64,000 nucleotides of DNA from Burkholderia sp. Ac-20365 (GCF_017104715.1 NZ_JAAGPI010000008.1:124001-188000), one strand, 5' to 3'. Shown: positions 51,806 through 61,564, counted from the stretch's first letter. The notes: generated by a model from the sequence alone, not told the origin. Made by a program: numbers and translations.

Positions 51806-53518
51806 ATGCGCAAACTCCGCTCGCAAAGCTGGTTCGGCCGTAACGACAAGGACGGCTTCATCCATCGTTCGTGGATGAAAAACCAGGGCATTCCGCACGA
51901 CGAATTCGACGGCCGACCGGTGATCGGCATCTGTAATACGTGGTCGGAACTGACGCCGTGCAACGCGCATTTCCGCGAACTCGCCGAGTACGTGAAACGC
52001 GGCGTGCGCGAAGCAGGCGGCCTGCCGCTCGAATTCCCCGTGATGTCGCTAGGCGAATCGAATCTGCGGCCAACGGCCATGCTGTTTCGCAACCTTGCTT
52101 CGATGGATGTCGAAGAGTCGATACGCGGCAATCCGCTCGATGGCGTGATCCTGCTGGTCGGTTGCGACAAGACCACGCCCGCGCTGCTGATGGGCGCCGC
52201 GTCGTGCAATCTGCCCGCGCTGGCCGTATCGGGCGGGCCAATGCTCAATGGCCGCTTTCGCGGACGCACGATCGGCTCGGGCACGGGCGTGTGGCAGATG
52301 TCGGAGGAAGTGCGCGCGGGCACGATGACGCAGCAGGAATTCATCGATGCCGAATCGTGCATGAACCGCTCGCGCGGCCATTGCATGACGATGGGCACGG
52401 CATCGACGATGGCTTCGATGGTCGAATCGCTCGGCATCGGCTTGCCGCACAACGCGGCGATTCCCGCCGTCGACGCACGCCGTCAGGTGCTGGCGCATCT
52501 CGCGGGACGACGCATCGTCGACATGGTTCGCGACGACGTGACGATGGACAGAATCCTCACGCGCGAGGCCTTCGAGAACGCGATACGCACGAACGCTGCA
52601 ATCGGCGGATCGACAAATGCCGTCGTGCATCTGATTGCGCTGGCACGGCGCATCGGCGTCGATCTCTCGCTCGACGACTGGGAACTCGGCTCGAACGTGC
52701 CGTGTCTCGTGAACCTGCAGCCATCGGGCGAGTACCTGATGGAAGATTTCTACTACGCAGGCGGCTTGCCCGCCGTATTGCGGCAACTGGGCGAGCAAGG
52801 ACTGTTGCATCGCGATGCGTTGACCGTCAATGGCAAAAGCATCTGGGACAACGTCTGCGATGCGCCCAACTACGATCAGAAAGTCATCACCACGTTTGCC
52901 GAGCCGTTCAAGCCGCAAGCGGGCATTGCGGTGCTGCGCGGCAATCTCGCGCCCAATGGCGCGGTGATCAAGCCGTCAGCGGCAACGGCTTCGCTGCTGA
53001 AGCACCGCGGCCGCGCCGTGGTGTTCGAAAACGTAGAAGAACTGCATGCAAAAGTGGACGACGAATCACTCGATATCGACGAGCATTGCGTGATGGTGCT
53101 CAAGGGCGCCGGGCCGAAGGGCTATCCGGGCTTCGCTGAAGTCGGCAACATGCCGCTGCCGAAAACGGTCCTGCAAAAAGGTATCACCGACATGGTCCGC
53201 ATCTCCGATGGCCGCATGAGCGGCACGGCGTACGGCGCCGTCGTGCTGCATGTGTCGCCTGAAGCAGCGGCAGGCGGACCGCTTGCGCTCGTGCAGACGG
53301 GCGACATGATCGAACTCGACGTCTCCGCGCGACGCCTGCATCTGGACGTAACCGATGAAGAACTGGAACGCCGCCGCGCCACATGGCGCGCACCCGAATT
53401 GCCCGCGCGCGGTTATTACCGGCTGTACGTCGAGCATGTGTTGCAGGCCGATCAGGGCGCGGATCTCGACTTCCTCGTAGGCGCGAGCGGCGCACCCGTA
53501 CCGCGCGATTCGCACTGA
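51806..53518 (+). CDS. IlvD/Edd-family sugar-acid dehydratase (L-arabinonate or L-rhamnonate/fuconate type)
   Basis: A 570-residue Fe-S dehydratase. Cluster cysteines are visible at NTWSELTPCNAH (Cys52), LLVGCDKTTPA (about 120) and RGHCMTMGTAST (about 193); later conserved blocks are GGSTNAVVHLIALARR, LRGNLAPNGAVIKPSA and ISDGRMSGTAYGAVVLH. The opening RKLRSQSWFGRNDKDGF is typical of the pentonate/hexonate dehydratase branch, not of valine-pathway IlvD. It removes water from a sugar acid to give a 2-keto-3-deoxy acid. AGGAG precedes ATG 51806. The DapA-family gene follows five bases later. Confidence 0.85.
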   Translation: MRKLRSQSWFGRNDKDGFIHRSWMKNQGIPHDEFDGRPVIGICNTWSELTPCNAHFRELAEYVKRGVREAGGLPLEFPVMSLGESNLRPTAMLFRNLASMDVEESIRGNPLDGVILLVGCDKTTPALLMGAASCNLPALAVSGGPMLNGRFRGRTIGSGTGVWQMSEEVRAGTMTQQEFIDAESCMNRSRGHCMTMGTASTMASMVESLGIGLPHNAAIPAVDARRQVLAHLAGRRIVDMVRDDVTMDRILTREAFENAIRTNAAIGGSTNAVVHLIALARRIGVDLSLDDWELGSNVPCLVNLQPSGEYLMEDFYYAGGLPAVLRQLGEQGLLHRDALTVNGKSIWDNVCDAPNYDQKVITTFAEPFKPQAGIAVLRGNLAPNGAVIKPSAATASLLKHRGRAVVFENVEELHAKVDDESLDIDEHCVMVLKGAGPKGYPGFAEVGNMPLPKTVLQKGITDMVRISDGRMSGTAYGAVVLHVSPEAAAGGPLALVQTGDMIELDVSARRLHLDVTDEELERRRATWRAPELPARGYYRLYVEHVLQADQGADLDFLVGASGAPVPRDSH

Positions 53519-53523
53519 CGATC

Positions 53524-54453
53524 ATGGCGCAACCCTCGCCCTTCTCACCACGCGGCATGTGGCCCGTGCTCTATGCGTACTTCGATGCGAACAACGCATT
53601 AGACCGGGGCGCGATACATACGCAGATCGACATGACGATCGCGGCAGGCGCAAGCGGTATCGTGATTCTCGGCCTCGCAACGGAAGTGAACCGGCTGTCG
53701 CTCGATGAGAAGCATCGCTTCATCGAATGGACAGGCGCGCATATCGCCGGACGCGTGCCGTTTGCCGTCACCGTGACGGGCGATACGCCAGATACGCAGC
53801 ATGCATTGGCACACTATGCTGTGGATCGCGGCGCGTCATCGCTGATTCTTCAGCCGCCTTCTGTCCGCGACCGGCCCGAATCGTTCTATTTCGATTTTTT
53901 CGCGAATGTCATGCAGCGCGTGCGCGTGCCTGTCGGCATTCAGAACGCACCGGAATATCTGGGTGTCGGCCTGTCAGTTCAATCGCTCGTCGCGCTGGCC
54001 GCGCAGTGCGGGCAATTTCAATGGCTAAAGGGCGAAGGGCCGGCCACGATCATTCGGGCGACGATAGAACGGCTGCGCGAGCAACGCAGTGCTTTACCCG
54101 TATTCAACGGACGCGGCGGCCAGGAGTTGATCGACAATCTGCGCGCAGGCTGCGCGGGACTGATCGTCGCGCACGATTCGTTCGACTGGCAAGCGGCGAT
54201 CTATCACGCGTTTATCGAAGGCGACGAAACGAAAGCCCAAACGCTTTACGAACGCATCCTGCCTTCCATCGTATTCGTGATGCAATCGCTCGACGCGTTG
54301 ACCTGCTATGGAAAACGTATCGCTGCGTGGCGCATGGGCTTCGATGTCGCGCACGATCGCGGCATGCGTCCAACTGCATTCGGCCTCGAGTGTGCGCAGC
54401 GTTTCGCGGCTTCGCTCGGTCCATTCCAGCACCAGCGCACGACTGGCATCTGA
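53524..54453 (+). CDS. DapA-family aldolase/dehydratase
   Basis: A 309-residue (beta/alpha)8 protein of the dihydrodipicolinate-synthase family: GMWPVLYAYFDANNALDRGA, ASGIVILGLATEVNRLS, the Tyr in QNAPEYLGVGL (Tyr145) and the Schiff-base Lys169 in QFQWLKGEGP. Coupled to a sugar-acid dehydratase five bases upstream, it most likely processes the 2-keto-3-deoxy acid, either by retro-aldol cleavage or by a second dehydration, as in L-arabinonate pathways. The specific reaction is inferred. Confidence 0.82.
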   Translation: MAQPSPFSPRGMWPVLYAYFDANNALDRGAIHTQIDMTIAAGASGIVILGLATEVNRLSLDEKHRFIEWTGAHIAGRVPFAVTVTGDTPDTQHALAHYAVDRGASSLILQPPSVRDRPESFYFDFFANVMQRVRVPVGIQNAPEYLGVGLSVQSLVALAAQCGQFQWLKGEGPATIIRATIERLREQRSALPVFNGRGGQELIDNLRAGCAGLIVAHDSFDWQAAIYHAFIEGDETKAQTLYERILPSIVFVMQSLDALTCYGKRIAAWRMGFDVAHDRGMRPTAFGLECAQRFAASLGPFQHQRTTGI

Positions 54454-54458
54454 CAAAA

Positions 54459-54496
54459 AAAGAGGAAGCCGGACTCGGAGTCCGCACTTCCTCTTT
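54459..54496. terminator. Bidirectional intrinsic terminator
   Basis: AAAGAGGAAG / CTTCCTCTTT outer stem with inner GGACT / AGTCC, A-tract on the left and T-tract on the right, between convergent genes. Confidence 0.8.
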
Positions 54497-54518
54497 CGAC
54501 ATCAGCGTGAACCGCTAA

Positions 54519-54740
54519 TTACTCGGCAGCCGATGCTGCTTCGTCGGAAGCCGCCTTTGCGGGCGCTGCCTTCTTGTGTGCGTGTTTCTTCTTTGCGTGG
54601 TGCTTCTTCGCATGATGCTTCGCAGCCGGTGCCGATGCTGCGGCCGGGGCTGCATCCGTTGCTTCGGGAGCCGATGCCTGCGCGAAGGCGGCGATCGAGA
54701 ACAGACCGGCCAGAGCAGCGGCGATGATGTGCTTGTTCAT
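54519..54740 (-). CDS. Small secreted Ala/Lys/His-rich protein
   Basis: A 73-residue precursor: signal peptide NKHIIAAALAGLFSIAAFAQ, then a low-complexity mature part of Ala, Pro, Glu and Lys/His blocks (KHHAKKHHAKKKHAHKKAAP) ending DEAASAAE. Histidines could bind metal and lysines nucleic acid or envelope polymers. Similar short proteins are frequent in Burkholderia and have no assigned function. Start at 54740 follows from the signal peptide; an upstream ATG at 54830 is rejected. Confidence 0.75.
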   Translation of the reverse strand: MNKHIIAAALAGLFSIAAFAQASAPEATDAAPAAASAPAAKHHAKKHHAKKKHAHKKAAPAKAASDEAASAAE

Positions 54741-55172
54741 TGCTTGAATCCTTAAACCTGTGTTGATGACTTGACGGCGCAATGGCCGTCGACCTGATTG
54801 GGTCATCGCTCTAAACGCATCGCCTCGCAAAGCGTTGACGCCTCTCCTTCCGTCGCTCGCATTCTTAACAGTTCTTTACACGAGATGCATCCAGCACGCG
54901 TTTTAATGCGCCGTTTTGTACCTTTTTGACAAGCCGTATTGCAGGCAATCGCTATTCGCCAGCATGCAATGTCGGATTTCTTCGAAAGTCGTATCTGCTC
55001 GCATCAAAAAGCGAGTCAATCCTCTTTCCGTTCGTTATCCTTACGCGATCCTATAACGCTTCTTTCGCAACGCAGGACACGCTCTCTGCATAGATCAGAA
55101 TTGGCGTTCATCGCGTCATCCCTTTTCCGACGCGCATTGTCCGTTCTGTAGAAGTTGTCCAGTCTTCTCACC
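54741..55172. other. Intergenic region between divergent genes, relatively AT-rich
   Basis: About 430 bases with lower GC than the neighbours and several stretches such as CCGTTTTGTACCTTTTTGAC. It must hold promoters for the small secreted protein and the response regulator. No gene or known RNA is recognisable. Confidence 0.4.
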
Positions 55173-55832
55173 ATGAATGTGATTCGCGACTTTCGGATTG
55201 CCATTGCAGATGATCATCCGGTTATCCGGCATGCCGTGATCAATGCGTTGAACAGCATCCCTGGCTTCAAGGCCGACGCTGCCGCCAGGTCTGGCAACGA
55301 GTTGCTTGCGCTGTTGCAGCAGGGCAAATGGGATCTCATCATCACGGACTTCACGATGGGTAGCGCGCAGAACGAAATCGACGGATTTGCGCTGATTGGC
55401 CGCTTACGCAAGCAGCATCCGCATATTCCCGTGCTCGTTTTCACCATGCTCAATAACGACGAAGCATTGGTGCGTCTGTCGCGCTCCGGCGTTGCAGGAA
55501 TCGTCGACAAAAGCGAAGGCATCGAGGAATTTCGCGCAGCCGCGCTTGCTGTCACACGCTATGGCCAACCGCATTTCTCTGCCAGAATTCGCGCGCGGCT
55601 TCAGCGCCGACGAGGCGGCGACGAACACGAAGACTACGGGCCCATCCTGACAAGAAAAGAACTGGAAGTGATCCGGCTGTTCGCAACAGGTACTTCGCTG
55701 ACTGAAATTGCGCGGCAGACCAACCGGTCTATCTCGACGATCGCGACGCAGAAGAGCAGCGCCATGAAGAAGCTGAATCTGCGAACGAATGCGGATCTCG
55801 TCAAGTACTCACAGGAAAACGGCTTGATCTGA
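55173..55832 (+). CDS. Orphan NarL/LuxR-type response regulator
   Basis: A 219-residue regulator. Receiver domain: acidic pair in IAIADDHPVIRHAVINALN, phospho-acceptor Asp in LIITDFTMGSAQ, Thr/Lys in LVFTMLNND and IVDKSEGIEEF. C-terminal LuxR HTH: LTRKELEVIRLFATGTSLTE, IARQTNRSISTIATQKSSAM. It resembles the RcsB/BvgA class. No sensor kinase gene is adjacent. ATG 55173 is preferred over a TTG at 55155. A strong terminator follows. Confidence 0.88.
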   Translation: MNVIRDFRIAIADDHPVIRHAVINALNSIPGFKADAAARSGNELLALLQQGKWDLIITDFTMGSAQNEIDGFALIGRLRKQHPHIPVLVFTMLNNDEALVRLSRSGVAGIVDKSEGIEEFRAAALAVTRYGQPHFSARIRARLQRRRGGDEHEDYGPILTRKELEVIRLFATGTSLTEIARQTNRSISTIATQKSSAMKKLNLRTNADLVKYSQENGLI

Positions 55833-55866
55833 CGCAAGCTGCACGATTCAGCGAAGCACACAAAAG

Positions 55867-55897
55867 AAAGCCGCTCGCGTAATGCGAGCGGCTTTTT
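55867..55897. terminator. Bidirectional intrinsic terminator
   Basis: AAAGCCGCTCGC-GTAAT-GCGAGCGGCTTT stem-loop followed by TTC, with an A-tract on the left. It serves the response regulator and, from the other side, the rhaS-type gene. Confidence 0.85.
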
Positions 55898-55918
55898 CTT
55901 TGGAGAATGCGAAGCGCG

Positions 55919-56926
55919 TCAGAAGTTGAAATTGTCGATATTGCTCGCGTCGAACGTGGTCGGCGGTCCGAGAATGATCTCGCCTTGCGCACCGATCGTG
56001 CGCTTGCCGAGCTTGCCTGCGTCGAACGATTCACCCTCCTTGCCCGTGATCGAACCCGACGCGAGACTCGCCGCTGCATATGCGGCGAGATAACCCAGTT
56101 GACCCGGATCCCACAACTGGAACGCCTTCACCGTGCCGTTCTTCACGAACGCGCGCATCTGGTTCGGCGTGCCGAGGCCCGTGACGGCAACCTTGCCCTT
56201 GCTCGACGATGTCGAGATATAGCGCGCCGCAGCCGCGATGCCGACGGATGTTGGCGCAACGATCGCCTTCAGGTTCGGGTACGCCTGCAGCAGACCTTGC
56301 GTCTCGACGAACGACTTCTGGTCATCGTCATTGCCGTACGCGATCTTCACGAGCTTCATCTTCGAATACTCGGGCTTCTTCAATTCCTCCTGCATCCACT
56401 TGATCCATGTGTTCTGGTTCGTCGCATTTGGCGTCGCGGAGAGAATCGCGAATTCGCCCTCGCCGCCCATCAGTTTCGACACGAGCTGGATCTGTCCGCG
56501 GCCAATGCTTTCCGCGTTCGCCTGGTTCACGAACAGCTGGCGGCCTTCGGGCGCCGTATCGGAATCGAACGTCACGACCTTGATGCCTTGCGACATCGCC
56601 TTCTTCAGATACGGCACGAGCGCGTTGGCGTCATTCGCGGCAATGACGATCGCGTCCTGTCGCTGCGTCGTCAGCGTGTTGATGTACGACACCTGCGACG
56701 ACGCGCCCGCGTCCGACGGCCCCACCACCTTGCCCTGCCCCTTGAACTCCTTGATTGCCGCCATGCCGCCGTCATCGGCGATCACTTCGTACGGGTTGTT
56801 GATCTGCTTCGGCACGAAAGCGATTTTCAGATCCGGCTTGAGGCCGGCTGCGGACGCGGCGACGCTCACGCCCAGCAAGGCCGCGCAGAGCATCATCGCT
56901 CCCGCGTGACGCAGTGGTTTGTTCAT
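55919..56926 (-). CDS. rhaS: Rhamnose-type ABC sugar-binding protein
   Basis: A 335-residue precursor with a signal peptide ending ASA and a type 1 periplasmic fold: IAFVPKQINNPYEVIADDGG, DAIVIAANDANALVPYLKKA, VVTFDSDTAPEGRQLFVNQA and VTGLGTPNQMRAFVKNGTVK. These are the patterns of RhaS, the rhamnose receptor of rhizobia and Burkholderia. It is the last gene of a six-gene leftward set with mutarotase, lactonase, ATPase and two permeases, and ends at a strong terminator. L-fucose is an alternative ligand. Confidence 0.87.
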   Translation of the reverse strand: MNKPLRHAGAMMLCAALLGVSVAASAAGLKPDLKIAFVPKQINNPYEVIADDGGMAAIKEFKGQGKVVGPSDAGASSQVSYINTLTTQRQDAIVIAANDANALVPYLKKAMSQGIKVVTFDSDTAPEGRQLFVNQANAESIGRGQIQLVSKLMGGEGEFAILSATPNATNQNTWIKWMQEELKKPEYSKMKLVKIAYGNDDDQKSFVETQGLLQAYPNLKAIVAPTSVGIAAAARYISTSSSKGKVAVTGLGTPNQMRAFVKNGTVKAFQLWDPGQLGYLAAYAAASLASGSITGKEGESFDAGKLGKRTIGAQGEIILGPPTTFDASNIDNFNF

Positions 56927-56993
56927 CTGTTGTCTCCTGGTGGTGGATCGGACTGTTGGCGTCCGGTTGGATTGAACGACTTTACATACGGCG

Positions 56994-58022
56994 TTATGAC
57001 GTTGTCGGTTTCGTCAGCGTTTGAGCGGCGATCAGCTTGCGGTCGCGCATTGCACGCCAGCGCGCGACGAGATTCGGAATCAGCACGGATGCCAGCAGCA
57101 GCGCGCCCGTGACGATGGTCAGCGTTTCGCTGGAGACGTCGTCAAGCGTCAACGCGTTCTTCAGCACGCCGATGATCAGCAGCGACAGCAGCACGCCGAC
57201 CATCGATCCGCGTCCGCCGAAAATACTCACGCCGCCGAACAGCACCGCCGCAATCACCGACAGTTCGAAGCCCTCGCCGTTGTCGCCACGCGCGCTCGTA
57301 AAACGCAGCGTGTAGACGATGCCCGCCAGCGCGCTCATGAACCCGGACAGCACGAACAGACGCAGCCGCACTTTCGCGACCTCGATGCCCGAGAACGCGG
57401 CCGCCGTCGAATTCGCGCCGATCGCATAGAGGCTGCGGCCGAACGCCGTCGCCTGCAACAGCACGGTGAACAGCACCGCACACACGATGACGATCACGAA
57501 CGGCAACGGAATGAAGGTGCCGAACAGCGTGTCCATGCCGAAGGCCGTGTAGCCTGCCGGAAAATCCGCGACGGCCTGATCGCCGAGCAGCACATACGAG
57601 AGCCCGCGAAACAGCGCGAGCGTGCCGATCGTCACCGCGAGCGACGGCAGATTCAGCTTCACGATCACGAGCCCGTTGAAGAGGCCGGCAATCATGCCGA
57701 ACAGCAGCACCAGCACGATCAAGACGGGCATCGGCAGACCCATGTGCCAGAGCACGCCCATCAGCGCGCTCGATGCGCCCAGCACCGACGCCACGGACAG
57801 ATCGATCTCCGCCGCGACGATGATCAACGTCATCGGCAACGCCATCAGCGCGATCTCCGTCAGATCGGCGAGCACGTTGCTGATATTGGCGCCCGTTAGA
57901 AACACGGGCGACAGCACGCGCCCCAGCACGAGCGACAGAACCAGCACGACAACCAGCAAGGTTTCCCAGCGCAGCGGCGTTTCGCGCTTGCGCGTGAGCA
58001 GCGCGGAATCGGGTTTAGCCAT
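56994..58022 (-). CDS. rhaQ: Rhamnose-type ABC permease, second subunit
   Basis: A 342-residue BPD_transp_2 permease with about nine to ten helices: DLTEIALMALPMTLIIVAAE, the IDLSVASVLGASSALMG block, NGLVIVKLNLPSLAVTIGTL and LFGGVSIFGGRGSMVGVLLS, the conserved Gly-rich loop of ribose/rhamnose permeases. It overlaps the first permease gene by eight bases, showing translational coupling. It pairs with that subunit to form a heterodimeric sugar channel. Confidence 0.87.
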   Translation of the reverse strand: MAKPDSALLTRKRETPLRWETLLVVVLVLSLVLGRVLSPVFLTGANISNVLADLTEIALMALPMTLIIVAAEIDLSVASVLGASSALMGVLWHMGLPMPVLIVLVLLFGMIAGLFNGLVIVKLNLPSLAVTIGTLALFRGLSYVLLGDQAVADFPAGYTAFGMDTLFGTFIPLPFVIVIVCAVLFTVLLQATAFGRSLYAIGANSTAAAFSGIEVAKVRLRLFVLSGFMSALAGIVYTLRFTSARGDNGEGFELSVIAAVLFGGVSIFGGRGSMVGVLLSLLIIGVLKNALTLDDVSSETLTIVTGALLLASVLIPNLVARWRAMRDRKLIAAQTLTKPTTS

Positions 58023-59076
58023 GATCGCGTTTCCTCATCATGCGTTTGGCGACGGAGCGTGCGAGCAGCGTGTCGGCCGCAATGGCCGCGACGATCAACG
58101 CGCCTTCGATGGCCTGCTCCCAGAACGGCGACACGTGCAGCACGACGAGCGCGATGCTGATCACGCCTAGCACCAGCGCACCGAGCGTCGCGCCGAGTAT
58201 CGTGCCGACGCCGCCCGTGATCGCGACACTGCCGACCACGGCCGCCGCCACGACCTGCAGTTCGATGCCCTTGGCGGTGCTCGCATCGACGGTGCCGAAA
58301 CGCGCCAGCCACAACGCGCCCGCAAAACCCGCAATTGCGCCCGACAATAAAAAGCCCGACATCACGCGCCGCTCGACGTTGACGCCCGCAAGGCGCGCCG
58401 CCTCGGGGTTCGAGCCGATCGCGTAATGCTCACGGCCCGCACGGAAATGCTTCAGATAGAACGACAGTGCGAACAGCACCACGGCAGCGATCAGTGCGAG
58501 CGTCGGAATGCCGAACACGACGCCTGTCGCGAGACGCGAATACGCCTCGGGGAGACTTGTCGCGTTGATCTGTCCGCCGTGCACCCACGCGTAGTCGGCG
58601 CCGCGGAAGATGTAAAGCGTAGAGAGCGTCGCCACCAGCGACGGCACGCGCCCAACCGCGATCAGCAACGCATTGATACCGCCTGCTATGAGCCCGATCG
58701 CGACGCCCGCAACCAGCGCCACCAGCACGGGCATATGAGGAAACGCGACGTACAGACTGCCGACGGCATACGCGCTGATGCCGACCGTCGAGCCGACGGA
58801 CAGATCGATATGACGCATCAGGATCACTACCGTCATGCCCGCCGTCAGCAAGCTGATGATCGACACGTTGAGCAGCACGTCGCGCAGATTCTGCAGATTC
58901 AGGAACTGCGGCCTTGCGAGCGACGTGCCGAGTATCAGCAGGATCAGCACGACGAAAAGTGTCGTTTCGCGGCTTTTCGCAATCGTGCCAACGATACCGC
59001 CCGGCCCTGAACGCGTGCGCTGCAGCGGCGGATGCTCGATCGATGCCGCGTGTGGATGTGTCGAATGCCGGATCAT
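58015..59076 (-). CDS. rhaP: Rhamnose-type ABC permease, first subunit
   Basis: A 353-residue BPD_transp_2 permease: RDVLLNVSIISLLTAGMTVV, RHIDLSVGSTVGISAYAVGS, GRVPSLVATLSTLYIFRGAD and VVGSVAITGGVGTILGATLG. This is the classical RhaP pattern. Its ATG overlaps the ATPase stop by four bases and its 3' end overlaps the second permease by eight. Confidence 0.87.
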   Translation of the reverse strand: MIRHSTHPHAASIEHPPLQRTRSGPGGIVGTIAKSRETTLFVVLILLILGTSLARPQFLNLQNLRDVLLNVSIISLLTAGMTVVILMRHIDLSVGSTVGISAYAVGSLYVAFPHMPVLVALVAGVAIGLIAGGINALLIAVGRVPSLVATLSTLYIFRGADYAWVHGGQINATSLPEAYSRLATGVVFGIPTLALIAAVVLFALSFYLKHFRAGREHYAIGSNPEAARLAGVNVERRVMSGFLLSGAIAGFAGALWLARFGTVDASTAKGIELQVVAAAVVGSVAITGGVGTILGATLGALVLGVISIALVVLHVSPFWEQAIEGALIVAAIAADTLLARSVAKRMMRKRDHG

Positions 59077-60602
59077 GCTGCGCGCCCCAGTAGTGCCGCC
59101 GATTGCCCGAGTGCCGCACTCATGATGCGCTCCTCGCTCGCGTCGGCGCGTGAAATGTCCGCGCTGATACGGCCTTCGTGCATCACGAGCACGCGGTCCG
59201 CCATGCCGAGCACTTCGGGCAGTTCGCTCGAAATCATCAGCACGGCCATGCCCTCCTGCACGAGTTCGCTGAGCGCGCCGTACACTTCCGCTTTCGCGCC
59301 GACGTCGATGCCGCGAGTCGGTTCATCGATGATCAGCACTTTCGGGCCTGTTGCAAGCCATTTTCCGAGCACGACTTTCTGCTGGTTGCCGCCTGACAAC
59401 GTGCCGACGGGTGCGGACGGATCGCTTGCTTTCAGCCGAAGCCGCGTGCCCCAGCGTGTCGCGAGTTGTGTTTCGCTGCGTGACGAGATGAGACCGTGGC
59501 GCACCAGACGCCCGAGCACCGTCATCGACGCATTGCGCGCGATGCTCAATTCGAGCGCCAGCCCTTGCTGGCGGCGATCTTCGGGCACCAGCGCAAGGCC
59601 CGCACGCACGGCGACAGCGGGATTACCGGTTGCGAGCCGCTTGCCCGCGATATGCACTTCGCCCGAATCGATCGGATCGATGCCGAAGATCGCACGCGCC
59701 ACTTCGCTGCGGCCCGCGCCGACCAGACCCGCGAGCGCGACGATCTCGCCCGCGCGCACGTCGAACGAGACGTCCTTGAACACACCGATGCGCGTCAGGT
59801 TGCGCACCGACAGACGCACATCGCCGGGCTTCACATCGGCCTTCGGATAGAACGTTTCCAGATCGCGGCCCACCATCTTCGCGACGACGGATTCCGTCGT
59901 CATTTCCGAGGTCGGCGCGTCGAACACCTTCGCGCCGTCGCGCATGATCGTGACGTGCTGCGTCAGTGCAAACACTTCATCGAGCCGGTGCGTGATGAAG
60001 AGGATCGCGACATCGCGCTCGCGCAGCTTGCGCACGATCGTGAAGAGCCGCTCGACTTCGGGCAGCGACAGCGCCGCAGTCGGCTCGTCCATGATGAGCA
60101 CGTTCGCGTTCAGCGACAGCGCCTTCGCGATCTCGATCACCTGCTGATCGGCAATCGAGAGCCCGCGCACGAGACGATCCGCGCGCAGATCGACACCGAG
60201 CGACGCCAGCAGGCCATCGACTTCCTGGCGCATCGCATCGTGCTGGATGCGGCCGAAGCGATCGACAGGTTGCCGTCCCATGAAGATGTTCTCGGCAATC
60301 GACAGATCGAAGAACAGCGTTGGTTCCTGATAGATGACCGCGAGGCCCGCATCGCGCGCTTCGGCGGGCGTCGCAAAGCGGCGTTCCACCCCGTCGATGC
60401 GCAACTCGCCTGTATCGGGTTGATGCACGCCCGCGAGGATCTTCACGAGCGTCGATTTGCCCGCGCCGTTCTCGCCGAGCAGCGCATGCACTTCGCCCGG
60501 CCACAGCGCGAGTTCGCCGTCCGAGAGCGCACGCACGCGCCCGAATGTTTTGCTTGCGTGCCGCAGTTCCAGCCTGGGCACGGTTTCAGTGTGTTGCTCC
60601 AC
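59073..60602 (-). CDS. rhaT: Sugar ABC transporter ATPase (two ATPase domains)
   Basis: A protein of about 509 residues with two ATPase domains, as in RbsA/XylG. Domain 1 has Walker A GENGAGKSTLVKILAGVHQP, Q-loop IYQEPTLF, signature LSIADQQVIEIAKAL and Walker B LIMDEPTAAL. Domain 2 has the degenerate GLVGAGRSEVARAIFGI and signature LSGGNQQKVVLGKWL with Walker B LIIDEPTRGID. GTG 60602 is preferred as start because AAGGAG lies six bases upstream; ATG 60617 would place that sequence inside the gene. It energises the rhamnose-type permeases. Confidence 0.88.
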   Translation of the reverse strand: MEQHTETVPRLELRHASKTFGRVRALSDGELALWPGEVHALLGENGAGKSTLVKILAGVHQPDTGELRIDGVERRFATPAEARDAGLAVIYQEPTLFFDLSIAENIFMGRQPVDRFGRIQHDAMRQEVDGLLASLGVDLRADRLVRGLSIADQQVIEIAKALSLNANVLIMDEPTAALSLPEVERLFTIVRKLRERDVAILFITHRLDEVFALTQHVTIMRDGAKVFDAPTSEMTTESVVAKMVGRDLETFYPKADVKPGDVRLSVRNLTRIGVFKDVSFDVRAGEIVALAGLVGAGRSEVARAIFGIDPIDSGEVHIAGKRLATGNPAVAVRAGLALVPEDRRQQGLALELSIARNASMTVLGRLVRHGLISSRSETQLATRWGTRLRLKASDPSAPVGTLSGGNQQKVVLGKWLATGPKVLIIDEPTRGIDVGAKAEVYGALSELVQEGMAVLMISSELPEVLGMADRVLVMHEGRISADISRADASEERIMSAALGQSAALLGRAA

Positions 60603-60670
60603 CCTGTTCTCCTTCATGCTGCGACGGCGCGTTATTCGAGGTTGCTTCAGATGCCGCTTCAGATACCCCT

Positions 60671-61564
60671 TTAGATCCGGTAGAAACGTTCCGCGTTGCG
60701 CACGAAAAGCGCGTCTTTCTCCGTATCGCTCGCTGCGCCGACGATCGACGCATACGCACGCCACAAGTCGGCATACGAGCCGAACTGCCTGTCTACCGGA
60801 AAATTCGATGCGAACATCGCGCGCTCGACGCCAAACGTATCGATCGTTTCGAGCACATAGGGCCGCAGGCTTTCGACGGTCCATTGGTGATCGAACATCG
60901 CAAGTCCACTGATCTTCACTGCGACGTTCGGGCATTGCGCGAGCGTCTTCATCCCTTCGCGCCATGCGCGATAGCCCGCCACGCTATTGCGGTCGACGAA
61001 CATGCCTGTGTGATTGACGATGAATTGCATGTCGTGATGCTGCGTGGCAAGCGCAGCCGCTTCTTCCATCTGCGACGGATAAAGCTGCATGTCGAACGAC
61101 ATGCCGTGCTTGCGCAGCAAGCTGAAGTTCTCACGCCATGTCGCTTCGCGCATGAAGTGACGCGCGCCATAGTCGTATAGCTTGTCGTGATGTACGTTGA
61201 GGATTTGCCGCACGCCGCGCGTGTTGGCGAATGCCGCGTGTCGTTCGAGTACTTCGGCCGCGTTATCGGCGGAGAAATCGACAGCTGCGACGATACCGTT
61301 GGGCATCGACCGCGAGCCTTGTGTGTCGGCAACCGATTGCAGCCAGCGCGTTTCTTCGACGGGATCTTTCGGATCGTGATTCGCCTCCACGTGCACGCAC
61401 TTGAGCAGTTCGATATCGCCTGCGTCCTCGAGCAGATCGGCGATCAGATAGTCGTGCTTGAGCGCGCGTGCATCGCCGACAAACGACACGCCAGGATTGG
61501 CGAGCCACGGGTAGTGATGCGTCTTCAGATCCCACAGATGCATGTGCGGGTCGACAACTTTCAT
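60671..61564 (-). CDS. Amidohydrolase-family sugar lactonase (L-rhamnono- or L-fuconolactonase)
   Basis: A 297-residue cog3618-type amidohydrolase: metal-binding start VVDPHMHLWDLKTHHYPWL, later HVEANHDP, LYPSQMEEAAAL, FIVNHTGMFVD with the conserved His, and C-terminal MFASNFPVDRQFGSYADLWR with its Asp. Members hydrolyse the lactones of 6-deoxy-hexoses after dehydrogenase oxidation. Gene context (mutarotase upstream, rhamnose-type transporter downstream, SDR dehydrogenase nearby) fits L-rhamnose or L-fucose; the sequence alone does not decide. Confidence 0.83.
   Translation of the reverse strand: MKVVDPHMHLWDLKTHHYPWLANPGVSFVGDARALKHDYLIADLLEDAGDIELLKCVHVEANHDPKDPVEETRWLQSVADTQGSRSMPNGIVAAVDFSADNAAEVLERHAAFANTRGVRQILNVHHDKLYDYGARHFMREATWRENFSLLRKHGMSFDMQLYPSQMEEAAALATQHHDMQFIVNHTGMFVDRNSVAGYRAWREGMKTLAQCPNVAVKISGLAMFDHQWTVESLRPYVLETIDTFGVERAMFASNFPVDRQFGSYADLWRAYASIVGAASDTEKDALFVRNAERFYRI

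Noticed and set aside
60603..60965. Upstream extension of the sugar ATPase frame to 60965
   Set aside because: The extension overlaps the lactonase gene and lacks family similarity; a good ribosome site supports GTG 60602.
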